NCBI RefSeq assembly: GCF_000499385.1
Contig: NW_013654529.1
Location: forward strand, 1 to 64,000
Source of the DNA: Eimeria necatrix
Taxonomy: Eukaryota; Apicomplexa; Conoidasida; Eucoccidiorida; Eimeriidae
Reading direction: 5' to 3'
DNA: 64,000 bases
Shown here one piece after another: positions 20,311 through 30,466 of this stretch. The position numbers and the translations under genes are program-made. The notes beneath the pieces are model-generated. The model saw nothing but the letters and a program-made list of their open reading frames with translations. It made no database searches and was not told where the DNA came from. Positions within the stretch are counted from its first letter, which is position 1. Every line of letters starts with the position of its first letter.

Positions 20311-23300
20311 TCACAACTGCGTTTGAATTCGCCGGAAGATCCCGTGAAGCACATGGCGGACTCCAGTGAGTGGCACTAGGGTTTCGAACCCTTCATCTGT
20401 TCGTGACGACAGGTGCTGGCGCCCGAGCAATTCGAGCATGTCAAATGCATTGTCCTTTGACTTTTGTCTCGCTTTAGTCCTTGGGGAGCTCATTAGCCAA
20501 GCAAGGAAGGAGCGACGTCTTCCGGCCCCTCCCATTCCTCCTTCCAACCTCAGCAGCGCTTCAGCTTCCTCTGTAGCCCCCAAAGCCTCGGTAGGGGCTC
20601 CTGCTGCTGAACCGGGCGTTCCAACCTCGGCGCTGCAGTTGCCTGCTGTCGCTGTTGCAGCTGCTGCTGCAGCAGCATCCTCATCAGGTTTCTCTGGCAA
20701 CTGTAGCGAGACATCGCCGTTGTCCTTGCTGCTGCAGCTTGCTTGAGGCTGCTGCAGAAAACACTTTCCAATACGCACAAGGGCAGAGTCGGAGGCCCTG
20801 ATGGGGCCCCTTTCGTCTCCTATTGTGTGACTTATAAAACGAGCTCCTGCGTTTTGAATCCACTTTTTGCAAGCCGCCGTTTGGCGAGAGACAATGCGCA
20901 AGAAGGACTGGCTCTGCTTTTGAATGAGGTTGGCCGAGCGCAGGATGTCAGCCAGGCGTTGTATGTCTTCTTTGTTCCGCTTTTCTTCAACAAATCGTTT
21001 GGCTGCAACTTTAAGTGATTCGAGTCTTTCCTTTGAAGTCTCGTCGATGGGCATGGCGTCGATCACGGGATTGAAACGGAAGTAGGCAGTAGGCGGTAGC
21101 AGATCTTGCAACAGTTCGTGAATTGCTTCTGTGTTTGTTGCTGCATTCACAAGCTGGTTGAAAACACCATCCCAGCCTGTGCGTGTGTCGCATCTCTCTG
21201 GGGCGCACTGACCCGTGCCAATGCTCACTACCACCTCAATAGGCACCCCCGGATACAAAGCCTTCGCCTCAGCGATCGCAACAGCCGCTGGGTTGTTGGC
21301 TAGCAGCGCCCCATCCATCAGCAGCTCACCCCCAATCTTCTTGCCGCTGAAAAACCCTGGCGCAGCAGTCGTTGCTCGCAGCGCATCCTTCACTCTCACA
21401 CAACAAGACCCTTCATATTTTCCCCCACTGGGCTCCGCAGCCTCGCTGGAGGCAAGGGCGAGCGAAGACGGCCACCGCAGCACCCGCGACACAGCGCCCC
21501 CCCCCACCCTGTTGCTGAAGAGCGGTGAATGAAAGCCCGCAGAGGCTGAGCCCCTTGTCCTGTGGGGATAGTTATAGTTTCGCCAGATCACCAGCTTTGC
21601 AGGGCTTGTGGACACTTTTGTCGACAAGCAAAAGACCTTGGGGGCTGCTGTGTCCGCAGCAAAGTCAATCATTCGTGTATCGCCGAACGCCCTCTGCAGC
21701 AGCGACTCCCACAGGGTCTCGTCGTAATAGGCCTGGCGCACGACAAGCCGTGCACCCGCCACAGCTGCAGAGTCTTTAACAAATATTTCATGAATTAAAG
21801 TGTCATATAGAGCCTCAAGTTCGTTGGCTGTGGCTTTTTCCAACCCCAAAAGCAGCGCCACCACCCCTCCTGTTGAGGTGCCACAGATGATGTCGAACAC
21901 ATCACTCAACTCTCGGCCCACAGCTGCTGCGATCTCCTTCAGCAGCGCAACTGTGAGAACGCCCCTAGTGCCCCCCCCGTCTAAGGCCAGGATCCGCAGC
22001 CCACGCTGCCCCGTCACCCGCGGCTGCCACCGCGGCTGCCATCCCAAGGCAGCTGAGAGGATAGTGGCCAGACGCAAGGGCCTCGCGTGTTTCAGCAAGA
22101 CCCTCTTGTGCCTTTCGCCGGGAGGCAGCAGCTGCGCCACCTGCAGCAGCTCCACCTCTGCTGCTACCCGCAGTGCGGACTCGCCTGCGCAGCTCGAGGT
22201 GGGGCGCGCTGCTGCTGCAGCTGCTCTGCAGGCGCGAGCTGCGGGGGCCTTAGTTGAACAAAAGTCAATAACTTGTTTGAGCGCTGCATGCAGTGATCTG
22301 TACTGCTGCAGCCCCTTGAGCAGGCTTTCATCCCTCGTGCACAGTTCATACAACAAATTCAAAGCCGCAATTTGCTTTTTCTCCCGCATTAGCAGATCTG
22401 TCGCCTCACTCGCCACACCCCTCCCAAACCCCCCCCACCAGCTACTTTTGTTGCTGTAGGGAGCCAATATAGCCGCTGCAAGCCCCTTATCAAGCTCGCT
22501 GGCCCCTGGCGTGCCACCCGCTGCTCTGCTGCTCTTTAGCTCGCGCGAGAGCTTCTCAAGTACCCCCAAATCGTCGCTGCGAAGCAGCGACAACAGCGTC
22601 TCAAGAGCCTCCAGCTGGAACGCGCTGCTGCTGCGGGTTGCTGCCTTCAGCAGCGCGCCCACGGCGGCGGGCTGCACTGCAGCCTGAAAGGCTGAGGAGC
22701 CCGTCAAGAGGCAGAGGGGTGTGAAGTGCAGCTTTTTGTTTTGTACTGTCACTCCAACTGAGAGAGAGTTGCTGCTAGAGCTGTTTGTCTCATCCAATTC
22801 GTCTGCAGCAGAAACAAAAATGCTGCTTCCCTCCCCCTTCTTACCCCCTGGCGGCTCCGAAACTGTGGCCATCCCCAAGACGCCCCACCTGGGCGCCGCG
22901 CCGCCCGCGGGCTCCGGCCACCCTATGTGCAGATCCTGCAGCAGCTGCAGCAGCTGCGATTCAAGCTGCAGCTGCGGCTGCTGCTCCAGCTCGAGCTGCG
23001 GCTGAGTGCCACTCCTCTCCGCATGCACGGCCTGCTGCTGCGCAGAAAGGGCTCTTAGGCGCTCCGTGACCTTCTCCTTCATTGCTGCTGCCACTGCGTC
23101 TCCAAGCACAGCAGCAACAGCTGCAAAGACCCCCCCGTTACCGCCCGCCAGGCAAATTGGCACCCAAAAGACGCCTCGGTTTGTTTCCTGCTCTGTCTCT
23201 TTTGTGTCGCACTTATTCCTGAGGCTCCTGCTGCCAAACGCTGCAGTGTACGTACACTCCAAAGGCGCAGTCAACAGCCGCACGACATCCAGCCAGTTCC

Positions 23301-24151
23301 ATCTCTTTGCTGGCTCTGCATGCACAGATGAATTGCTTTTCCTCAATTTGAATTCCCCTGCTGCCTCCCTCGCCGCCCCTGCATCGCCGCAAACCCCCGT
23401 GGCTTTTCCCGCAGTAGCAGAGGGGCCACTGACACCGCTGCAGTCCACGGATTCTCTGTGGCTGTCACATTTGGGTAAGTCAGCAGCAGCAGCAGCAGCG
23501 GGGGAGCAGCAGCTTGGAATTTGGAGTTCTTTTGAGTTGAAGTGGCAGCCCCTGGGCGCCCCCGACTCTCCCGAAGGAGTTCGTCTTTTGAAGGAAAGCA
23601 GAAATGACCGAACTCTCCCCGACAGCGGCGCTGTCTGTACAGCCCCCATCCCTTCCCCCCCGGAAGCAGCTCTTTCCTCTTTGCTGCGCTGCTGCAGCAG
23701 CAGTTCCTTTGCAAAGGGGGCGTTGCTGCGCACTCCTTCGAGATGGTGCAGCAGCTGCGCTGCCAGCTTTTCTGCTGCTGCCCTCAGCAGCTGCACATCG
23801 CTCAGCGCCCTTTCTTGAACTGTTGGGTCTGCTGCACCCAGCCGGGCAGCAGCAGCTGCTGCTGCTGCTCTGCTGCGGGCCTGAAGTGCTGCTGGCACTT
23901 TTGGGCGGTTTGCTGCAGAGGCCTCTGTGCCGAGCTGCGGCGCCGCCGCCCTCCCACGCTGTGCTGCAGCAGCAGCTCCAGCAGCAGCTCCAGCAGCAGC
24001 TGCTGCTGCTGACGCTGCTGCTGCTCCTGCATGCAAGTCGGAGGGCTTTGAAGAGAGTGTCAAGCCTTCTTGATGGAGATGTGAGTTTTGGGGTTGGTCT
24101 AAAGGGGCGGAGCGCGCAGTATAAGTTGGCTCTGCTGCATGCAGCTGCTCT

Positions 24152-24183
<32 letters not shown>

Positions 24184-24770
24184 TACAGCTCCCCCTTTAA
24201 GGTGGACTCCTACATCGCTTCTGCTTCCCGCCTCCAGCGCTCCGTTGGCCGCGCTTGAGGCCTCTGCTGCAGCAGCAGAGAGGCCAGAACTGGGCAGACC
24301 TGGAGGAGCACTTGGGGCCACTTGAAAGCCGCTTTCTGCTGCTGCTGCCCCACGCTGTCTGCTGCTGCTGCTGCTGCTGCTGCTGCTATCCCCTGCAGCC
24401 ACGGAAAGACCCCCAGGGGCCCCAGAGTCTGTTGGGGCCCCTGGCTCGCCGGGGGCCCCCCAGCGCCCAGGAGCTCCTGAAGGCCCTGCCCTTATTCTGT
24501 GCAGCGCAGCCAGCAAGCCCTTGTGGCTGGCTAGCTGCTGCTGCAGCAGCGGGCCCCACACGGAAAGCTGAGTCAAAAGCTTCAAGACATTCAGCTGCAG
24601 CCGCAGCAGCAGCAGCAACTGAGTCCTCTTTGGCTCGGCCTCGCGCTGCAGCCAACGCGGCCAGAAGGGCCTCGGGCTGGGGCTGCTAAGGATGCGGCTA
24701 AGCTGCACTAGAAGCCCCTTGTCTATCAGACGCTCTACTGCGCTGCTGCTGCTGCTGCTGCTGCTGCTGC

Positions 24771-24801
<31 letters not shown>

Positions 24802-25413
24802 ATCTGGGGGGCCCTCGGACTCGTCCGGGGGAGGCGGGCTGCCCGCCAGCAACACTACAAAGGCCTTTTTTGCTGCTGCCCGCAGGGGCCCCTCAGCAGC
24901 AACAAGGGCCTGCAGGGCCCCCACAGCGACGGCCTGCTGCGCCGGGGGCCCCTTGAGAGTCAGCAGCAACTGATCGGCGACTGCAGCACAGCAGCAGCAC
25001 AGCAGCAGCGCAGCAGCAGCAGCGCAGCAAAGCTTCGGGTGTACGTACACTGCACGGCCTCGCCAACTTCAAAGGAAAACTCAGGACTAAAAGGCCAGCA
25101 GAAGTTTTAGAGTGCAGCAGCAGTTGCTGTTGGGGCTCACCCGCTGTCTGCAAATCCGGCAGGCGCTCCTCTTGACGTGCAGCAGCAGCAGCAGCTGCAG
25201 CAGCTGCAGCAGCAGTTCCCGCTGCAGCAGCTGCAGCAGCAGTTCCCGCTGCAGCAAGTGCAGCAGCAGCTCCCGCTGCAGCAGCTTGCTCCGTCTCTGC
25301 GGCGGAGGCCGCGAGTTCCCGCCTCGGCTGCTTCGTGCTTGCCCTCAGGGCTGCTGCAGCAGCAGCAGCGTCACCTTGAAGCTGCAGCAGCCGCTCTCTT
25401 TCGCTGCTGCTGC

Positions 25414-25450
<37 letters not shown>

Positions 25451-25598
25451 GCTCACGGGGGCTTTCGCACCAGAGGCAGCAAAATCTCCAGCCCCCTTTT
25501 CCTCTGCTGCAGGCGGCAGCCCCTGCGGGCCATTTGCCCCTTCACTCTTAGCGGGCAGCAAAGCTCCTGCACCCGCTTGCTGCTCAGGGGGCCCTCTA

Positions 25599-25641
<43 letters not shown>

Positions 25642-26752
25642 GCAAGGGAGCTGCGTCTGAGTCTTCTTCAGGAGCAGCAGCTTCAGCTGGGACTTGGGGG
25701 CCTTCTTTGCGGACTTGTGAATTATTTTCTTCATTTGAAGATGGCGAGTGGCAGTGCTGTGCATGCGTTTGAGAAAGTGCTGCAGCAGCACTTGTTTGCT
25801 GCCCATTAAGCGAAGCTTTGCTGCTGCTCCTCTCTGCCTCCACTGCAGCAGCAGCAGCAGCAGCAGCAGCTGCTGCAGCAGCAGCTGCTGCAGCTCCCAG
25901 AGGCTCCCCGGGTTTGCTTTCTGAAGCAGCTGGGGCCTCAGTCTGGCTCGGCAGGGGGCCCCCCAGTGCCCCCTGGGGGGCCCCCTCAGCTAATGGCCCC
26001 CCAGCCTTCTGCAGGGGAGCTGCTGCAGTGGTCTCCCCTGCAGATGGACCACTGGTCCCCCCCCGCAGCCAGCCCTTGCATGCGGGGGCTCTGCGCAGCA
26101 AGGCCCACAAGCTCCGCCGGAAGCTCTCTTGCAAGCCCTTCGCCGGGGGCCCCTCTGGCCCTTTGCATGCAGCAGCAGCGCAGCAGAGAGTGGGGGGCCC
26201 CTGGCCGAGGGGCTGCAGCAAACTGCAGCAGCGCAGGCTGGGGCCAGAGAGACTGGGGGGGCCTGCGGGGGCCTGCAGCTGCGCTGGACCTCCGGGAGGG
26301 GCCCCTGGCGCAATTGAAGGGGAACTAAGGGGGGCCCCCCCCCCTGCAGTGGACCAGTGGTTCACTAGGCCCGGCGAAACTGCAGCCAGCGGCCCCTGAA
26401 CACCGCGGGGCCCCTGGACCAGGGGCCCCTGGGGGGCCCCCCCCCTTTCTGTCTGCACTTCCCATCTTCGCTGCCACTTATTTTTCGCATTTTTGTGCAG
26501 AGAGTGGGCCAGGGGAGAGAAGACTGGCACTGGGGGCGTCTCGGGGCTAGCGGGGGCCTCCGGGGGGCCCCCCGAGGCTCGGAATGAACAAGTGGAAGTG
26601 GCGCAGAGGCCTAAGGCGAAATAAAGCCAAAATAAGAAATAATATGCAGCGCAGAGGGACTTAGGCTGCAGAGCGGTGCATGCAAAGGCCTTTGCCGGCG
26701 GTGTTCCGGGGGGCGTCCGGCGACGGCGAACAGGACCGACCGAGGCCCCCAT
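20311..26752 (-). CDS. giant patatin-like phospholipase with homopolymer-rich N-terminus, two or more exons
   Basis: Calcium-independent phospholipase A of the patatin fold, resembling PNPLA8/iPLA2-gamma. Exons (minus) 26752-25141 and 24980-20311 join in phase 1, giving about 2093 aa. An N-terminal hydrophobic segment (YYFLFWLYFALGLC, near residues 40-55) suggests a signal anchor. Residues of roughly 60-1000 are mostly Ala, Ser and Gln runs. A helical, possibly armadillo-like part precedes the catalytic domain: LRILALDGGGTRGV (oxyanion hole), GTSTGG with the nucleophile Ser near 1573, and DGALLANNP with the catalytic Asp near 1760. All catalytic elements are intact. The intron at 24981-25140 holds palindrome copy 6; copy 5 (23246-23257) lies inside the open frame and may mark another, frame-preserving intron near 23.15-23.26 kb. 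I used the ATG at 26752. Confidence 0.88.
23246..23257. repeat. palindrome GTGTACGTACAC, copy 5
   Basis: Perfect copy, 14 bp when extended (AGTGTACGTACACT, 23245-23258), inside the long phospholipase frame, where it would read Cys-Thr-Tyr-Thr. Confidence 0.95.
25039..25050. repeat. palindrome GTGTACGTACAC, copy 6
   Basis: Perfect copy in the first intron of the phospholipase gene, about 90 nt downstream of the donor on the minus strand. Confidence 0.95.
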
Positions 26753-27602
26753 TAAGGGCAAGTCCGTCGCTCATCACCGTAAAAAGGAGAAAAATTGAGT
26801 TAAAAGAACTTTTGGGATTCATTTGGATGTTTTTTTTGCAACAAAGACCACTGCTAGGGAGGGAAAGCTGGCGCTGGGCTGTCGGCCAGTGCCGCGCCGC
26901 GCGAGTGTCTCACCAGAGGCCGCGAGTTGCTCTTGTCTTTTTGCCTGGAATTACATTAATTAGAATCTTTTTGCATTTTTATTTTCAAATTAATAAATGT
27001 TAAAGAATTTTTAAATTAATAAATGTTCAAGAATTGCCACTTACTTCTTTTTCGGATTCCGCAAAGGACTCTGGACTGTCTTGCATGCGGCAAAAACACC
27101 AACACCGAGTTGAACTCGCCAGCTGGAGCCCCCGCTGTCACCCCAGACTGCTGAATTTATAATTTCTAATTTATTTATTATTAATTTATATTATTAAAAT
27201 TATATTTTATGCCACTTTAAACAGGAAATAGCCCCTGAGGTCCCCTGCAACTCCGCCTCTGCTGCGCGGCCCCGGGCAAACGAAATTCAGAAAAGCTTTT
27301 GCAAAATAATGCAACACAGCGGCTTTTCATAATTCAGAAAATTCAGTACTGGAGAACTCTATGAAGCAAATAAACAAAAAAAAGTGAACAATTGCTGTGT
27401 GGCAGTTTCAAGTGCTCCTTTGATTGCCCCTTCCCCGGCGTTTTCTTGACAAGAAACGGCGAATAAGTTGAACAGGAACTTCTCTTTAATCCAGAACTTG
27501 CAGATTGCCTTCAAGTGGTCTTCATCTCCAGCAATTCGCACTTGTTAATATTTGTTCGTTTCATTTCTTGACTAGCTGCCCAGCCCTGCGTAAAAATTGG
27601 CC
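26753..27602. other. AT-rich interval upstream of the phospholipase
   Basis: No gene recognised with confidence. A 60-codon minus-strand frame at 27359-27541 looks protein-like but has no clear partner exon. AT-rich sequence fills 26.95-27.25 kb. Confidence 0.5.
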
Positions 27603-27700
27603 GCTGCAGCAGCAGCTGCAGCAGCTGCTGCAGCAGCAGCTGCAGCAGCAGCTGCAGCAGCAGCTGCAGCAGCAGCTGCAGCAGCAGCTGCAGCAGCAGC
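27603..27700. repeat. (CTGCAGCAGCAG)n array just 3' of the acidic-protein gene
   Basis: About eight 12-bp units mixing CAG and CTG, so that CAGCTG recurs and the strand can self-pair. It ends 5 bases before the minus-strand stop codon at 27706-27708. Confidence 0.9.
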
Positions 27701-27705
27701 CTTTT

Positions 27706-28604
27706 CTATGCCTCTTCGTTGAGCTGCTCGTCTTCGGCCTCTTCTGCCTCCGCCTGGGCAATTGCATTTGCTCTTTTTTCGAGTTCTGCTGCTTCTGCAG
27801 CTTCTGCTTTTATTTCTTTCTTGTTGAGTTCCTCCTGGGCCTCCGCAATCTTCTCTTCTGCCTTTTCAAGCTCCTTTTCCTCTTGCTTGCACTCTGTGTC
27901 CGTCAGTTGAAATAAAAATGCATGCAGCGTTCACCAGCAAGTTTCAACTTCGCAAACCTTCCTCTTCTCCCCCCTCTTCTGGCTCAGCTTTTGCTTCGGC
28001 TGCCTCACTGGGCCCCTCCCCTTTCTCTTCGGCAGTTTCCATTTCAGAAAGAGAAGTTTCCGTTTCTTTGGGGCTTTCAGGGGCTTCTTTTTCGCCTTCT
28101 GGAGCTCCAAACTTGCACTGTGGGAGTTTCCCTTGGCCCTATTCCTGTGGCGCTGTCTTACGTTCTGCTTCTTCAGTCTTTTCTTCACTTTCGCTGCCCT
28201 CTGTTGTTTGCAAAAAATAGACTCGTGCAGTTAGTGCAAAGAAGCCGTAGCTGCAAACCTCCGTCGGGTTCAAGCGCGTGCAGATGCGCCTTAACTGAGG
28301 CAAGCACAGGAGACCCTGAGGAAAAAATAAGTTCCACTTATTTCAAAAACCTAACACGAAATCTTACAAGACTTTGTGTTCGATTCAGGCAGGTGAGTGG
28401 GAAGTCGCTGGCGCCGCGCGGCGGTGCCGCGCGAACTGCCAAATGCAACTTTCAAATCATTCTCCGCCGCAGCTCCAAAAACTGCGGGAGCTGCCCAAAT
28501 GCAAAAATACACGGAAAAACGAAACATTTTTGTTTTTTATCGAGTCTATAACTCTCACTTGGGAACGCCCGTCCAGCAGGATTCGCCCGGCGCTCTGCCA
28601 CCAT
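27706..28604 (-). CDS. small acidic coiled-coil protein, unrecognised, five exons
   Basis: I do not recognise the family. Exons (minus): 28604-28559, 28435-28368, 28315-28162, 28104-27958, 27893-27706. Phases agree at all four introns, giving 603 nt (200 aa), the main argument that it is real. Residues 1-40 are basic. A middle part reads LLCLPQLRRICTRLNPTEVC, then GFFALTARVYFLQ. The last 110 residues are very rich in Glu, Lys and Ala (EEKELEKAEEKIAEAQEEL), predicting a coiled coil. The proposed ATG at 28604 lies 8 bases downstream of palindrome copy 7. The 5' end is uncertain: an exon-like frame at 28980-28795 (SAAFRYEEGSYAVRF) could be spliced in upstream, making the palindrome coding. Confidence 0.55.
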
Positions 28605-29562
28605 TACGGAGGTGTACGTACACTCCAGGCACCACAGCCTCCAGCTTCCATATGCTGAAGGTATAACAACTTTTTCTGTTTGCGTCGATCAATTAGGTTT
28701 CTAATGCCTTCCTCGTTAGCGCCATCGTATTAGGTGGTGACTCTTTGTGCACATTCTACAATTAGTTCCGTTTTTTAAGGCATTTTAGTACCTGTATGTT
28801 GGAACCCTTCTGGACAGCCTGTCCTGCATCTGCTGCGAAGTGTCTACGAATCGCACTGCGTAGCTTCCCTCCTCATATCGGAAAGCCGCAGAAAACTCCA
28901 AATTGTGAATAACTGTTGCTGTCTTTGGTGTTTTCTGACTGCCTGTTGCAGGGGCTTGCTGGCCCTGCGATGGAGTGGTGGCCCACAGCTGCATGTGCAG
29001 TGCAAATTAGCCAGTTGGCGCACTCATTTGAACGAAAAAACATCAATTTTGACATTTTAAGAACAGAAAAGTTGAAATTTGTGCACTTTTTTGCAGCTTT
29101 AGCGCAGATCTGCAGCAGTCGGTTCGGCGTGGCCTCTGGTGTCGCGGTGGGGCCTCGATGGCCTCGACGGCGTCGCCTGCGGTGTACGCGGGGAATTGAA
29201 AAGTTCAAGTTTTGAATTTTTGTGAATTTGAATTATTTTATTATTTCTTTTGTGTGTTGGCGCTTTGAGTCCACGGAGCCGCCAACGCGCAGTGTTCCCT
29301 CTTGTTTCATTTCCCGTGAAGAACTCTCCAGCCAAGTCCGTAGACAGTCCATCCTTCTTTGGAAATTGAATCTGTTTTTGCAAAAAAGGCATTTTGCCTT
29401 TTGCTGCAGACACTTGAAGCGCTGCAGTTTCCCGCGGGAGCTGCTGAGAGCCGAAAAACTCGAATGAATTCAAAGTTTACTCCCCAATGTCTCCAAAATA
29501 AACAGCAATTGGACTTGTAGTCTCAACGAAATAAACATGCAAAAGCCACATCCGAAGCAGCT
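28605..29562. other. interval before protoporphyrinogen oxidase
   Basis: Holds palindrome copy 7 and minus-strand frames at 28795-28980 and 29099-29470 that look partly coding but fit no family I know. A divergent promoter for protoporphyrinogen oxidase is expected near 29.5 kb. Confidence 0.4.
28612..28623. repeat. palindrome GTGTACGTACAC, copy 7
   Basis: Perfect copy 8 bases upstream of the proposed ATG of the acidic-protein gene. Confidence 0.95.
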
Positions 29563-30314
29563 ATGCCGAAGGAACGCCCGCAGCCCGAAATATGGTGAGT
29601 AGGAGGCCGCTGCTGAACTGCAAGGACAATAAAGTCGATAATAGTGCATAAATGACTCAAAATATCTTTATTTAGTTATTTTATTTAAGCAAAAAAGCCT
29701 CAAAGGCTTCAAGATTGCCAATCTGCACTTGGGCTTTGCCTGCAGCGTCGTGGGGGGAGGGCTCAGCGGGCTCGCCACTGTCTTTTACCTGCGGCAGCAG
29801 CAGCAGCTGCAGCACGCGAACATAAGGCTCATAGAAGCGCAGAAGCAACTGGGGGGGGAATACGTTCAAACGGAATACGCAGATGCAGGCTTGCTGCAGC
29901 AGCTGCTGCAGCAGCAGCAGCAGCTTTCCCATGCTGATAAGCAGGGGGCTGCTGCCTCTGGCGAGAGAAATAAAGAAAAAAGAAATGAATTTGAAACGGA
30001 AAAATCGCAGAAACTTCTCTCTCTGGTCCGCCAGGTCCTTCAAGATCGCCTGCCCACGCGGCACCTCTCTGTGGCCCCTGGCGCGCTAAGAGGCAGTGAC
30101 CAGAAGGAGCATTTCTCCACTGTTGTTGGAAACTCGAGACAAACTCCTGCAGATCTTGGCAGCACTTCTCTAATTCCGATGGAGTTTGGAGCCGGCGCGC
30201 CTCACCTGCTGGCCCCCGGCGGCGGCCATGTGCTCCGGCTGCTGCAGCAGCTGCTGCTGCCGTCTCAGCTGGTTGTTGCTAGGCGCCAGGCCGCCTCTGT
30301 CTTCTCCTTGGTGC

Positions 30315-30345
<31 letters not shown>

Positions 30346-30425
30346 GTGGCTGGGACAGAGGGGCAGCTGGACAGCTCCCTTGCTACGACTCAGGCGACGG
30401 GAACATGCCACTTCGCAAGCCTCTT

Positions 30426-30466
<41 letters not shown>

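Noticed and set aside
28368..28660. Alternative reading with IWKLEAVVPGVYVHLRNGG in which the palindrome is coding
   Set aside because: It is partly in phase but soon reaches a stop, while the other reading gives five consistent exons. It remains possible for an upstream gene.
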